A stretch of 64,000 bases of DNA from Pseudovirgaria hyperparasitica (Eukaryota; Ascomycota; Dothideomycetes; Acrospermales; Acrospermaceae), in contig NW_022985549.1 of the NCBI RefSeq assembly GCF_010093815.1, positions 1,571,446-1,635,445 of the forward strand, read 5' to 3'. The notes under the pieces are model-generated. The model was not told the DNA's origin, did not search any database, and worked only from the letters and a program-made list of their open reading frames with translations. Positions 1-13,500 of the stretch are shown piece by piece (position 1 is the first letter of the stretch; the number at the start of each line of letters is the position of its first letter). A program made the position numbers and the translations under genes.

Positions 1-3000
1 TGAGCAAGATAAGAGGCGAATTCCTCGGAATCTGTGTTTGCGTGATCTTTTGCGCGACGTGGGGGAGCTGTCGAGCAACGATGGTACTAATACTCTTGTC
101 CACGACGAACCGCAATAGTTTGGTCTCCAATAATGTCGTGTTCGCAGCGTGACGACCGGCGATTGAGGTTGATCCAGGCTTGACTTGCGCGTCAAAGTAA
201 CAACTAAACTAGGCTCGTTGCATATTTCCTCGGTCAGAATATCCTCTGCATCGCCCCCGAGGGACGACTCACTTGGAATTCTGCCACGCATATGGTACAA
301 TCCAATCGAGCCTCTCTCTCTCTCTCTCCTCATCGTCGTCGTCGTCGTCGTCGTTCCACAACACAACACAACACAAACATAAGCAAGACGAACCCATCCC
401 CAAAGCGGGGTCCTGCCTCAAAAATCACCCACCCACTCACCCCGTATTCTCCCCGACCTCTCCAGTCCCCCCCAATCCCCCATCGCCCACAGGCATGCAT
501 CCCCAATCCACCCAGCACCCACGATCCTCCGTCCAGGGCGCTGCCCGCGCGCTATTAATCCGCCAGTCAGAGCCGCACGCCGACATCCAGGTCGATGGAT
601 GCGATCGGCTTGGCGGCGTCTCGGGGAAGGGGGAAGGAGGGGGGCATGCGGTTATCTGATACGCGGGAGGGGACAGGTTGGTAGGATGGGAGAGGGACAC
701 TGAATTCAGGGACGTTTTTGATCTATGCTGGCTGCAAGGTACGGGATTCATTGGGCGTGTGCTGTATGTGTGTGTGTGCGTGTGCGTTTGTCTATGTATG
801 TATGAGTGGGGGTTGGGGGATGGGTCATGTTGGCCGGGGGGGGAGCGGACGGTGTGGGCAAAGCAAGAGGTTATGTGCAGCGATCGGACCGACCGTTTGA
901 CGCAGTGAATTGAAAGCTACAGGATGATTCGTATGAAGGTGTTCCAATGTCGGGAGTAGTAATATATTTTAGGATGGATTCTTGAGATCAACAGATTTCA
1001 CACCTGAGCTTTGGTACTATTATTGTACGGTGCATGGTTTGTTTGACATGATTGTATCGGGCTTAGCGCCTTCTAGGCGAGAAAGTTCACCCCCGTGATG
1101 CCAACCTGGACCCGGTATAAGAGAGATTTATAAGCTTTATGTCAAACGGCACTAAGGCCTAAACTAGCTAGCCTCACGCCAAGCCACACAATCGTAGACC
1201 TCCAGGTCTGGACGTCTGCAGCTCGTACGAAACAATCGACCGATATACATGAGAGGTTTTCGAACGGCTACAATCCTACGGGCGTTCTTTTCGCACACAA
1301 CAGCCAGAACCAGCGACGATAACGGCCGAGTGACATGCAAAGCAGTCTGATGGCACCGTCTCCATCATTAACCCCCCCAAAAAAAAGGTGGAGAAATCTT
1401 ATAATAAGCAAGAAAAAAATGAACTGATTCTCAGTGGGGCCTTCATTATCCATGTCTCGGGAAAGAGAAGAATAGGGCAAAGGGGCCTAGATGGGTAAAA
1501 GGCTTCTTTTCAAGGCTAGCCATAGAGTGGATGCTCTTAGAACTCTTAATTCGTAGCGCTAATTATTAAGAATGGATACACGTAGAAATCTTCTCTGGCC
1601 CCAGTCCCGCCCGATTACTCGGAGATCTCCCGGAGCAGGGCGTGGAATGGTACGCTTAGTGGAGTAGAATAATGGGGTATCGATGGCGTCTAAAGGCTAG
1701 CTCATTTTTAGTTGAGTTGCTATCGCTCAGTAGTCATTGAGAGATGATTGTTTTGATAGATTGTCGTCGTATATTTCGGTCGGAGTCGTCGTTAGTAGCG
1801 TTGCTGGTTCCCTGTGCTTTTACTTTAGTGCAATGCGGGAGAACGATCGTGGAAGGCACGTCGAAGCCTGCGACGTCGACAGGGCCAGAGCGCCCGACTA
1901 GGAGGGAGCATCCAAATTGACCTCCTCTTTCTTTTTCACCCGAATCGCGGTCCAGATAATACCTTTCGACCAGGGCAAACGTCAAGCATCGGGTCACTGA
2001 TCTGCACCTGGGAATCTCTTAGCTCGTAGATAGATGATAGGACAGCCACCTGTTTTCCCGCTCTCGTCAACCCGGTTTCGGGCATTTCGGCGCGCTTGCC
2101 CGCCATCACTGCTACACCCCATGAACTGCCATGGGTTCGTTGCATCAGCCGCCAGGCTGATAGTCTGAAAGTCTGTATATGTGTGAAGTGCGCAGTCTGG
2201 TGTCAAGACTGTTGCCCATGCCTCAAGGATCCGCAACAATGCAGAGTTTCGTGGAGCTTCAATTCTCCGCTGCAGGAGACACAGCGTTCCTCTGTACGAT
2301 GACCTGGAGCAAACACACCCAAGGAGACCAAACTGACAGTCGCACTACTTGGCTTGTCAGGCATGATTATTGACCGGTCCAGGAGACTGTAAAGGATTGA
2401 GACGCGGCGGCGTCTCGACTTTCAAGACATCTCCCCACTTTCTGATACGTCAACTGGTTGGTAATAGTACCTACTGAACACGAGATGTCGTGATTGTGGC
2501 TTGGTAAAACGAGTCCGTTGTGACTACTGTCCCTTGTACATAAAGTCACGGCATATCCAACAGTACATATCCAGATCGCACAAGATGTGGACAGTCGTGA
2601 CTCTCTTGTCTGGAGTCAGCCGCACGAGATGAGCAGACAACTTGACGATTGAAGCAAGCGGCAGGTGGCAGGGGGCCAGCAACATGCATACATAGCAATT
2701 GTAGCACAAAGTTCGACGGACAAAAGCAAACAAACCCCTGAGAGACCGTCAGACAGACCTTTGCTCCGGGATTGTGAGGATAGTTGCAGAGCAAAGAGAG
2801 TTAGTATGAGGAGGCGTGCGTGCAGTGTGTGGTCGTTAAGGTACCCCAGGATCGTCAGCGTGGCTTGTGGACTCCCAAAGGGTAATAAGGAGACCCCCCC
2901 GGACCCCCCGACCCCCCACACCGAAGCCCATTCTCAGCCAGTGACAGCGGTTGTGCAGGCGACCTCAGCCACTGCACAATTGCGATCCCGATGCGGTGGT

Positions 3001-4333
3001 GATTGGCTGCTTTGTGAACGCCTGGCCTGTCCTGCTGGCATGCATGTGCAAATTCCCCAAAAGCATTGCCCCAGACTCCCTGCGCTGCACCTGCACCGCC
3101 TGTATCACCACCAGCAAAATAAACGAAGCCATCTCCGTGACAGATTCCATTTCCAGGCCGAATGACAATCTGCGGGGAAATCAGTGGCGCTGCACCCATC
3201 CACCATCCACCAGACACGGAGAGATAGGCGGACTCTCGAGCTCTTGACGGACCTTGGCTGTGCATGAACGAAATGAGGAGCGATCATCCTAGGGTTTGAA
3301 GGAATGACTGTCTTTGATATTTCTCCGCACAATCATGAATGACAGGATCCCCGCCTCACAAGCAGGCTTAGTGATGACCGTTGAAACAGTTGCCATGTAA
3401 GCGAAGAAGGGAGGGTCAGAATGGCCCAGTGAGATGGACATGGATCGAACAAGGTACGTTTGTAACTGCACCCAGCTGGGGCCTTGGTAACAGATGAGAG
3501 AGATGGGAAGTTGGACGAGACAAAAAGACGTGTGCATTAATTGCCCTTGGAAGACTTGGAACAAGTGATGGATTTCGCTGGAACACAGGAACGATCACGC
3601 TGGAACCCCGGATTCGCAAGCTGCATACCCTCCTCCCCCCTGGCCATTAGATTGAATGCTATAATCCCTTATCTCTCCCTTGAACGGGTACTCGTGTGTG
3701 TGGTGCTGCCTATCTATGAGGCAACAAACACCTGACTGCCCTGCCATCATCCGTCGACAGGCTGGGCCCATCCATCTGACCAGCGATTCAGGACGATGAC
3801 AGAAAATTTGTGAGACAAATCAATACTTTGCACAAGCTCTTGTGGTCACCTCCCGACGACTTGCAGGCCTCATTCATTTACTCACGGCACGTTCCTGACG
3901 AGGCTCATCTCCTCTTGCTCCAGTTATCTAGCATTCTTCGGTAAAGGACGACTTAGACTTGCCGAGGGCGGATTACGCCCGACGTATCTGCGATCTCTCT
4001 CGGTCATGCCGTTGGTAGCTTACAGGTAAAACTCCACAAAACTATCCGTCCTTTTGATTTTGTGGACCGTGTAGACTTGCACACACTTGTCATTGTAGGT
4101 AGGTAGCAGTTGCAGCGAACGATGATAGATGGCGAATTCATTCGCTCATACTGCACAATGGAGATAGAGCACGTGGGCCAGAAGTCGCAGCATCACAAGT
4201 GTACCGTGGTAGCAATTCTGGGTAGTCTGTCCATCTATGCGCAGTGACAAGTGACTTTCACCATCTCTACGCGTTCCTGGACCAAATCCGGCCATTTCCA
4301 CGAGTCGAACGCATATCCACTGTGCCAAGAATG
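1..4333. other. Gene-free region upstream of creA
   Basis: No open frame here looks like a real gene: all are short, mutually overlapping and without recognisable motifs or credible splice structure. A CT run followed by a TCG/CGT microsatellite lies at about 312-354. I see no tRNA or rRNA. The start of the window could contain the 3' flank of an unseen gene, but nothing shows that. The right end merges with the proposed creA promoter and leader. Confidence 0.6.
312..354. repeat. CT and TCG microsatellites
   Basis: A (CT)n run of about 18 nt is followed directly by about seven TCG triplets. This is simple sequence with no coding context. Confidence 0.85.
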
Positions 4334-4744
4334 CTCCGGAGTGTATAGGGACATAGGGACGCTACGCTACGACAAGCGAAGAGAAGCAAAAGAGTATTAT
4401 TGAGCATTGTAGGCGAACAGAGTGCCTTGCTTCACCCCTACAGACGGATCTGTGGCATAACATTCGCATCGACAAGCCGACCAAGGAAGGACCTTGCCCG
4501 GGTGCTTTTTGTGGACAGACAGCCTCATCGGCCTCACCTCATCCCCAGAGCAGGGCACGTCAGCGTCAGCGTTACGCCGTGAAACAGCTGGAGATCCTGT
4601 TCCCCGGACCCCATCTTTGGCCCTACCGCACGCCTCGCATCGCGGTCACAATCATCCCTGATACGCTCAACCAGTGTGACGCTGACGACGACGGGAGATA
4701 TTCCTGTTCGTCAGCTCAAGTTGGTCACCGGTAGCCGTCTCAGC

Positions 4745-4770
4745 TGTGTGTGTGTGTGTGTGTGTGTGTG
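4745..4770. repeat. (GT)n microsatellite
   Basis: Thirteen TG dinucleotides in a row, inside the ATG-free region upstream of creA. Confidence 0.9.
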
Positions 4771-5252
4771 CTGGAGCTGGTGCAGCAAGCGGACGATATC
4801 GCAGTGAGAGGAGAGCATATTGTTTTTTTTTTCTTTCTTCAACTTGTTGGTGGGGTCACAGCGCAAGGACAGGCACGCCACTGGACGGCAGATTCCCCAC
4901 GTTCCTGCGCTGCGTCAGCCAACAAACCAGCAGCAGCCTGAGAGCCCTTCACCACCATCATCCTTTCTCTCCCTCCCAATCTCTCTTACTCTCTCCACAC
5001 CGATCCATCCAGCTAGTCTTTCAGTCCAGGATCCGACATCTGAACGGGCGCGACCAAGGCTCAAAAGGTTTAGACCGTGAAAGAAAAGAAGAAAAGAAAT
5101 AAGAGAGAGAGAGAGCGAAGAACAGAGCAACAGTCAGAAGAAGCCAGCGAGTCGTGAGGAGGGAGGCAGCCACTCCTGCCCGCCCACTCAGCCCACGCTG
5201 CTACTTTTGTGCCCACGCTGCCAATCTGCCACTCTGCCGCTGCCACCATCGC

Positions 5253-5287
5253 CGTCCAGCGTCCAGCGTCCAGCGTCCAGCGTCCAG
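5253..5287. repeat. 7-bp tandem repeat, CGTCCAG x5
   Basis: Five perfect head-to-tail copies of CGTCCAG in the creA leader. The repeat contains no ATG and no in-frame coding signal. Confidence 0.85.
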
Positions 5288-5487
5288 CCCTCTCTCCTCC
5301 CCCCCTCCCCCCTGCAGTCCGCCGACCTTCTCTCCATCCCTCTATCCATTCATTCATTCCTTCCACTCACCACATACCCCCCTCCCCCCCCCTCTCACAA
5401 CCATCATCATCATCACAATCAACCCCGGCCGATAAAGCCTCCACGTCTGGCAGAGCTGGCCTGCACCATCCTACACCCCAACAACCC

Positions 5488-5512
5488 AACACCCTAACAC
5501 CCTAACACCCTA
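5488..5512. repeat. Telomere-like CCCTAACA repeat
   Basis: Three units of an 8-nt period, CCCTAACA-like, one step away from the fungal telomere unit CCCTAA. It is only about 25 bp long and lies in the C-rich creA leader, so it is probably simple sequence rather than an old chromosome end. Confidence 0.5.
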
Positions 5513-5768
5513 CTTTTTCGCACCCTACGCCCGCCCAGCTGCAACACCCCCAGCGCCCCAAGCCCCCCAAGCCCGCAAAGCACCCCCCTCCCCCCCCCAA
5601 AAAAAAGGTCCCCAGGCCCCCAGGCTCTCTTTCCCACGCGCCCTCCGGTCCTCCCACACTTCTTCTCCGGCTTTCACTCGTCTCTACTTAATCCGTCAAC
5701 CCGCCCCCGATCTATCTTCTTACACCTCTTTGGTGCTCTCAGAGTCCACACGTCACAAAAAGATTCAC

Positions 5769-7091
5769 ATGCAACACTCAACGTCTGCCGCCCCCTTCGG
5801 CAATCTCCTCCACCACCACTCAGATCCTCATACCCGCGATCCTACTACTTCTACCTCTCACCACCCGTCGCACCCTTCGTCTGATCATCAATCTCCACTT
5901 CCATCCAACAATCAGAACATGGCCACGGCCACTGTGAGTCTCATGGCTCCCATGCTTCAGGCTGCTCAGAACACCCAAGACGACAACCGTCAGGACCTTC
6001 CTCGACCATACAAATGCCCGCTGTGCGATAAGGCCTTCCACCGCCTAGAACACCAAACCAGACACATTCGCACTCATACTGGGGAGAAGCCACATGCATG
6101 CCAGTTTCCCGGATGCACCAAGCGCTTCAGCAGGTCGGACGAACTTACCCGTCACTCGAGAATTCACAACAATCCGAACTCCAGAAGAGGCAATAAGCAA
6201 CACCAGGCTGCCCAGGCAGCAGCAGCAGCAGCAGCCGCCAATACTGGGATCATGGATAATGGCTTTGGTAGTCAGGCACACATGATGCCACCGCCCAAAT
6301 CGATTTCACGTTCGGCACCGAACTCGAACTTGGCATCGCCCAACGTCTCCCCACCGCACTCGTTCCAAAGTTATACCTCGATGCCAGCCGGTCTGGCCGG
6401 ACTATCACAATTCAGACAGGCTGGTGCCAGCAGTCACATCAACATACTGGCGGATGCCGCCTCCAGAGTCGAGCGTGAGAACTACCAACATGGCCCTCAG
6501 CCAAACCGACACCTCAACACCCATCCACATCAATATCATCCTTATGGTGGCTCGTCCCATAGCAGCAGTCCTCGTCTGCCTGGTCTGCAAGCATATGCCT
6601 ACTCATCACACTCTCAGCCCATGTCTCGTTCTCATTCGCATGAAGACGACGATCCATATGCCCACCGAATGACCAAGAAGTCGAGGCCTGGTTCTCCTCT
6701 CTCCACCGCACCTCCATCTCCAACCTTCTCTCACGATTCCTACTCGCCTACGCCAGACCATACGCCTCTTGCAACACCAGCGCACTCACCTCGCATTCGA
6801 CCTTACCAGATGCATGATGTACAATTACCCCATCTCCGCAAGCTTACACTCCATAACCACACCCCAGCACTCGCACCTATGGAGCCGTCTACGCACACGG
6901 AGCAGCCATACGTCCCTGTGCAAAGCTCTGGACTTCGCATCAACGACATCATCTCGAGAAGTGACGGAGCGCAACGAAAGCTGCCCGTACCGCAAATGCC
7001 TAAAGTGGCTATTCACGACATCCTGAATGGGCCTAGCGTCGCTTCTGGCAACTCTTCTACTACTGGCTCAATGGCCGGTAACGACCTCTAG
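5769..7091 (+). CDS. creA: CreA carbon catabolite repressor (C2H2 zinc finger)
   Basis: A single-exon gene for 440 aa. CreA/Mig1 proteins bind SYGGRG sites and repress genes for alternative carbon sources when glucose is present. Two adjacent C2H2 fingers lie at about residues 81-103 ([21 protein letters not shown] type) and 109-133 ([19 protein letters not shown]), joined by a TGEKP linker, the Mig1/CreA arrangement. A poly-Ala run follows (about 148-158), then a long Ser/Pro/His-rich region. Near the C-terminus, [16 protein letters not shown] and [15 protein letters not shown] resemble the conserved repression region of fungal CreA. The length fits the family (about 400-440 aa). The start at 5769 is the first ATG after a 1.4-kb ATG-free leader; a second in-frame ATG at residue 51 still precedes the fingers. 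The next intact gene downstream is about 10.9 kb away. Confidence 0.96.
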   Translation: MQHSTSAAPFGNLLHHHSDPHTRDPTTSTSHHPSHPSSDHQSPLPSNNQNMATATVSLMAPMLQAAQNTQDDNRQDLPRPYKCPLCDKAFHRLEHQTRHIRTHTGEKPHACQFPGCTKRFSRSDELTRHSRIHNNPNSRRGNKQHQAAQAAAAAAAANTGIMDNGFGSQAHMMPPPKSISRSAPNSNLASPNVSPPHSFQSYTSMPAGLAGLSQFRQAGASSHINILADAASRVERENYQHGPQPNRHLNTHPHQYHPYGGSSHSSSPRLPGLQAYAYSSHSQPMSRSHSHEDDDPYAHRMTKKSRPGSPLSTAPPSPTFSHDSYSPTPDHTPLATPAHSPRIRPYQMHDVQLPHLRKLTLHNHTPALAPMEPSTHTEQPYVPVQSSGLRINDIISRSDGAQRKLPVPQMPKVAIHDILNGPSVASGNSSTTGSMAGNDL

Positions 7092-7575
7092 GATCGCTAT
7101 TAAAGAGGTCCTCTCCAGTAACGATTCTCTTGACTACGAAACGGCCGCCCTTGGGACTCAATATAGACGGAGCGCATAACCCCATAAATCAGTTTAATCA
7201 CCAACTCGACCCTTGTATCACTCACCCCTCTCATGATCCTTTTTTTCCACTCAACCCCATAGATCTGCTGTTGTTGCTATTTTCACTTTTCCATACCCAT
7301 CCCCGCTTTTTACCCTGGGTCGCGTATGAACGCAGAGCCTAGTCTTGTTAAGTTCTCGGCAGAGTTTCGGCGCACATTCGGGCGCAGCACACAAGCATAT
7401 GTCACGCTGCAGATACTGGGATGGCTAGCATTGAATGTTTCAGGACAAATACGCAAGTGGCAATGGCGTTCGCGATAGACATTGGTATCGAGGTATGGCG
7501 TTATCAAACAGTTGCAATTCCGCGAGCAAGCAAGCACAGTCTAGCACTAGCAACCCTATAATTTACAAAGCACAT

Positions 7576-7576
<1 letters not shown>

Positions 7577-7617
<41 letters not shown>
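7577..7617. repeat. (CA)n microsatellite
   Basis: About 20 CA dinucleotides in the 3' flank of creA. Confidence 0.9.
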
Positions 7618-7619
<2 letters not shown>

Positions 7620-10473
7620 CTCAACGGCCACTATCCAAAACTTGTGATACGAGCTAGTCGGTAGATCAGTGATGAAACAAAGTTTGGATGTGATCTTCAT
7701 CCCGTGACGGAACCCCGTCTCCGAACACGTTACCAATCCGCAGTGAAATAGTCAAAAGAGCCGTCGTTTCGCTACGTTTCCCTTGGCTAGCACCCGTTAG
7801 CCACAACCGTTACCGTTGAAAATGATGGACGGCAGAGAGACAGACGCGGAACGGCCTCGGCGTCGCCGTTTTTTTCTTTGGTTTCTAGACGAACTTTGGA
7901 CAACCCGTTTCTTTGGTTCGCTTTCGAGCATGTGCGTATCGTATGTATGTGTGTGTGTGTGTGCGCGTGAAGTATTGTCATGTGCATGGTGGTCTCGGGT
8001 AGGTAGGTAGGTATATCGTGGCATTGCAGGCGTATATAACGGCATGACACCGTATTCACACAGTACGTACAAACCTTGACGTGTTTCATAGTTTCGTATC
8101 TTCTTCATACTGTGCAGTACGCTACGCTACATTTCAATCCTGTATGCGCTCATAGCGTGTTGCTATGCTATGGGATGGGATGGCTTGCTATGGTCTACCA
8201 TGTATACGCAGCACGGAGTACACAATCCCCAATCCCCAATCCCACTCCTCTTCCTTCTCCGCCCTCCCATCCCATCCCATCCATCCTATCCCGCAGGATT
8301 GGGGAAAAGGGGTAGTGAACTACCCAAACCAAAGCCCGGGGTAATAATCACGTACAGTATGTACAGTACCAACCAAACCTCTCCAACCAGGCAAACTGCA
8401 AGGAAGGTTATCCATTACCCTTTTCCTTCCCCGGATTTGGCGTTTTTCCCTTTTCTTTTTTTTCTCCTGTTGATTATTGTTGCAGAATTACGGAGTTGCT
8501 CGGGTTGTGTGCGTGCGTTGCGTGTGCGTGTGCCGGACGGGGTTTGGGTGTTTTAGGGAGGGGGTCGGGGGGAGATTTATTTTAGTGGGGGATGGGGGAA
8601 TTGGGGGGATTGGGGTTAATAGTGCATGTGCTTTTGGGGTATGGCAGGCACTGGGCAGGGAGGGAGGGAGGGAGGGAGATGGATAGGACGGGTTGTGCTT
8701 GTTGCGTGTTATAATAGTATGTGTTTTGTTGATGCTTGTATGTCTGTTTATGTATACTTGTATGTATGTATGTCATACGTATAACAACATAATGAGAGCA
8801 GAGAAAGAGCCAAAAAAAAGAATGTATTTTTATTCTTATCCCTCCATTATTGCATTGCATTGCATTGCATTTTGGGGGAAGGCATAGATTGTGCTCAGCA
8901 TGTGATGAATTGGCGCGCACTGATGTCTTAGCCAGGGGTAGCTAGGTACCTACCCTAAGTACTTATGCTGCTATATGAGACGTCACTGGACCCTGTGTGT
9001 GGTTGGCATGTGCTGCCTACTTACCTCCACCTACATACCTACCTACCTATAGTACACACCCCTGCTTGCTTTTCCCTATCTGTCCTCAAGGTTTGCAGGG
9101 TACAGGCAAAGACTTTCCTTTCTTGAACAACGATTTGAATCCCTGGCAAACGCATTAAATTCCCCCCTATTTTTACATGGCTGGTGATTATGTTTCTGTA
9201 GGTGTGGTGGGTTTTTGATCTTTTGCGTGGAGGTGGAGAGGCCGTCGTCCCCCAATCCATGTATATGTCCTGCCTTCGTCTTGCTCATCTGCTCTGCTCA
9301 TGCTTGTCTGGTCTTTTTTCTGGGGGGGTGGGTGGGTACATGAGTCACGGATGACGAAAGAGACTGACTGTCAATTTGTGTGTTCGGCCTCCTTCAGTTC
9401 TCCGAAGACTTGGTTTGACTCATATTGCTCACCGGTACGAGGCAGACACGACACCACACCACACCGCACTGCACTGCACTGCGCTGCTTTCGTACGTACA
9501 TGATGAGATTGGGCAAAGACAAAAGCAGGCAGCATGCCAAGCCTGGGTGGAGGCGAACATTGCTCAAATGCGATACATATCCTCGCCTCGTCTCGTCTCA
9601 TCTCGTCTGGTTGCGTCGTGGCTCGTCTCGCACAGACCCCCCGCCTCCAAATACACCAGTAGAAAAATAATGGTGCCTCAACAAACAAACAAAAACCAAG
9701 GTGTGTGTCTGTGTCAAATAGTCAAGACTACGTATTCTCGCATGCCGATCCCCAGAGCTAGCCACTAGCTGCGGAGAATCTCGTTGAATGGCGAGATGCG
9801 GCGGTAGATCTGGTGCGAAGTTTGGTTTAGTCAACTGCATGCAAATGCATCTGGAAGCGAGGCCTCGCATCCGCGCCTGTCGTGTTACGACGCGTCAACG
9901 GGCATCCTCAAGGGTGGAAGAGAGGGAGGGGGCTAAGACACCCAGATGTAGGGCGTGCGAATGATCAGCGTGGAAAGAGAAAGGTGGTGTGGAATGCGGA
10001 GTGTGGAATGTGGAGTATGGACAATGGAATGTGGGATTGTGCTCTGCCATCAGAGGGACTTTCGTGTAGGACATCACGGTGGTGGTGGTATATTTGTCGT
10101 GGCGGTTATGACACCATTTTCAATGCGGTGCCCAGGGATAGAGCTTGCTTATCAGTCGATCGTGTACGTGTTGTAGGCCTACCTTCCCAACTCCATAACA
10201 CAATGCAAACGCATTACGTTGTGGTGGTGGTTGCGCGATTAGCTGCAAGGATGCAGTGCAGAGTGTTTCGTTGTCGCAATCCTCTCCAGATTTCGCGACA
10301 GCGAATCTCAACAATGCGGAGTAGGTCCCGCTCCGATGAACCGCCGGACTTGTTCCAGAATTGCAGTCGTCTGCGGCAAAGCATCTAGGTGGTAAAACAG
10401 CTGGAGCCGCCCGTTGAGCTGGGCCAAATAGGATTCCCCTGTGAACGCCTCGCTATAAGCCGATAAGCCGGGT

Positions 10474-10517
10474 ATTGGCGAGGCATTGGCGAGGTGTTGG
10501 CGAGGCATTTGCGAGAT
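10474..10517. repeat. 11-bp tandem repeat, ATTGGCGAGGC x4
   Basis: Four imperfect head-to-tail copies of ATTGGCGAGGC; the last copies differ at one to three bases. No gene overlaps it. Confidence 0.8.
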
Positions 10518-13500
10518 AAAGATGACCTCGGGAGCTGGATATATCATAGGCACAGTCCTTCTGACTCTCCTCTCAGGCTCACACAGGTCGAAGCCGAGCT
10601 CGTGCCGACAGATAAGGATAATCTTAGACTTTTCGGTTCGCAACGGCCGAGAGAGGGACGGGAACGGCCTCTTTTCTTGGCTCCGTTGCGGAGAGGATCG
10701 GGTTGCATTCTCACACTAATTAAAACGCATACGTATATCCAAAGGCCAAGGCTGCTAAGAATGGTTGGCTGGTTTCTGTTGAGATACTTTTGATTCCGAA
10801 GAATGGGCCGCCAGTCTCTGGTGCTGTGCTAGGTAGTAGGGGCTATAAGGGGTATGGTTGGGGTAGGGTCTGATATACGAATGTATGTGACCGTACAGTA
10901 CGATATTACCGTGCTCATCGTGCAGTTGAACCCATCTGCCAGTTATACTGCTCTGGGACCTGTCCGCATATGCAGTGCATCGCCGAGAGCTCAGCGGTCG
11001 CAGAAGAAAAATGTTTTCGTTCACCGCTACTTCTCTCAGACTTTGACCCTGGAAGAATCGTCATACAAGTCTGTGGCTGGCTGACTATAGCCCACAACAA
11101 CAGGGAAGAAAGATGTGGGTGGATAGGACAGGGTTAACGATCTACGCTACGATCAGCCTAGCAAGCAAGGAGGTCAATACCGCGCTTACCGCTACGGCTA
11201 GCTTGTATTGTATTGCGTGCTGCCAAATTTTCAGATGTGCCACCTATTGTCGTGAACACCATGATGATGCTGTATGCAAGCCTACTTGCCATCTCGTCAA
11301 GCACATCTCTTTTGCTTCGACGAGCCCTGGAATCGGCTGAAGATTGTATTATTGATTTTTGTGGCGTCGTGCTGTGGAGTTGTTAGTTGTGCCGAATGCA
11401 CCTCAACCCTGGCCTGGTGCTGGAATAACACTGGGACCAACACAGAGTCAGTGTTTCGAACATTCCACGGGTGGATATTCTCCATTGTTTGAGACTAGCT
11501 TTTGAGAGCCTTGTGAACAGCAAAAAGTTCGCAAAGCCCCACACCCCAAGATACAGAGCCCGTGACGAGGAATAATTCAGCAATAGTGCAATCTGGCAAT
11601 ACTTGACGTCACCTCCAGAAAGCGGTCTCTTGCAGGTGCGCAGACAACAGCATAATGGCGCAGCGCTTATATGCGAACTTCCACGCGATTGATGGTGAAT
11701 GATGACAAACGCCAATAATGGCTTCAGGATGCATGGAAACACGAGGTTCTAGATGTTTTCAAAGGATTGATGACATGAGGCGGAGATGATAGGAGATCAC
11801 TGGCGGGGTAGTCCTATCACGCTATGAGGATGCACTTTCCGCATCCAGCACTGTGCCATTCCTCTTCGAGAGACTCGTGGACGAGTCTGACTCTGCACGC
11901 CATTCAATCTGGGGTACATATGTACATACCCGAGGGCCTTCGGGAACCGGGCAAGGGAAGTGGAAACGGAATTGGGAGTCGGGACTGGGCGTAGACTTAG
12001 CGATGGTGAGGGCAGGGCGTTGAACTCACGGTACAAACTAGCATTCACAGTCATTAATCGAAAGAAGCCTTGAGACCATAAGGTTGATGAGATAAAAACA
12101 GGTACCCACGCGCCACAATGCGCAGCGCACATTGGACGCCCTATTTTAGGCCTAGGGAACAACTACACGAACGCAGTCTGAATGCTGAATGGGCTGGCCC
12201 GATAGCGGACAAACGGATCCTTCGACAAACGACATAACCTGATGCCAATGAATGCTTCACGACAATGTCATTAACCAAGACGATCTGTTTCAGGATAGAT
12301 ACCTTGTCGCCCCATAGAAAAACATTGACACCAGAGTCAACACCATGGATCGACAAAGACGTACCGAATCGGTGAGAGACTTTGTCTTATCGCTGCCATC
12401 ACCGCCCAGCAATATACACTAAGACTGGTCCGGGTCGCATGTAGCTCTGTGACTGGCCACAGATTGCATGTCATCTGGGGCCCGCCGTTGCTCCTTTTTC
12501 GGATTTGCCTAATGAGTGCAGCCGGCACAGTCACAGGCAGACACACTCCTCAGCAAGTCGGACCGCATGACGAAGGGGGTATTGTGTGATGATTGAAGTA
12601 TTTGAGTAGAATGGCCTGATAGCGGTACCATGGCATGATAGGCATATCTCGGATCCCACACATATGCACTGTATAGCAGCATTAGCTTATCGTGGAGAGC
12701 AGATGCGAGAGCGACACTAACCTCGTGTTACGGATGCGGAGACCCCGGACTGTCTTGCTCCAGACTCAGCTAAGTTAGCTGCCTTGCATAGTGTGCCTTG
12801 GGCGTGATGGGGGAAATCTGGGGGGAGGGGGGTATCTAAGGGGGCCCCCACTCCATCACCATCTTGGCTGCATCGTCTTATGCTTGTTACCGCCAGCTAT
12901 TGGGGCTGATCTTATGCACTCCGAACCACCCATTCGACGCCACCACCAATTGTCCATAGCTCCAACAATACATTCACCTGAGCACCTCCTGCACCTTCTT
13001 CATCACTGGTCCATTCTGGCAAGCCTGCCACGTTGACTTATTCTTTGCTGCTGCTACCTTGCCCGGGATTCGGCCCTTGTGTGTTCTAGGTTTCATTACT
13101 TCATTCCGGTTTGCTCACATAAGGTAATTGCTAATTTGGGAAAAATCGTAGCCTTGCCCGCGTAGTCCATTCATTATTATGACTGCAAAGCTGGACTATC
13201 AACTCAGCTCATCCGAAGTACATCATGCACCTCAACGGAAAGCTCTCAGCTTTGCGCACAGCACACCCTTCGTTCTGTGTGATAGCTCATACGTCCTTTC
13301 GTACTGATCGGTGTCTTGGATCCTGAAACCTAGCCAATACCGCGCTTCGCTTGGGTCTATCTATAGAACTCTGCATCATACTGCTTTAAGGCCGATGACC
13401 ACATCTCCAATTCGCACTGGGTGCATAGCGAGGACGCGGGCACCAGGGTCCCTGGGGCTTAGGCATATATCACCCTGTCCAGTCGACAATATTTCCCAGA

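Larger units (their letters stand above)
4334..5768 (+). promoter_or_regulatory. creA promoter and long ATG-free leader
   Basis: Not one ATG occurs on the plus strand from 4334 until the creA start at 5769, although about two dozen CAT trinucleotides (ATG on the other strand) occur in the same stretch. The last ~800 nt are rich in C and T tracts, typical of filamentous-fungal promoters near transcription starts. I infer a long creA 5' UTR from which upstream start codons have been removed. The transcription start cannot be placed from sequence, so part of this block may be promoter rather than leader. A (GT)n microsatellite and two short tandem repeats lie inside it and are listed separately. 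Confidence 0.55.

Noticed and set aside
4146-4328. tRNA-like text (GTTCGACTCGTGG) on the minus strand
   Set aside because: No cloverleaf arms of correct spacing could be drawn.
10308-10643. Minus-strand 111-codon frame that looks protein-like in part
   Set aside because: No ATG-supported family match, and it overlaps an 11-bp tandem repeat.
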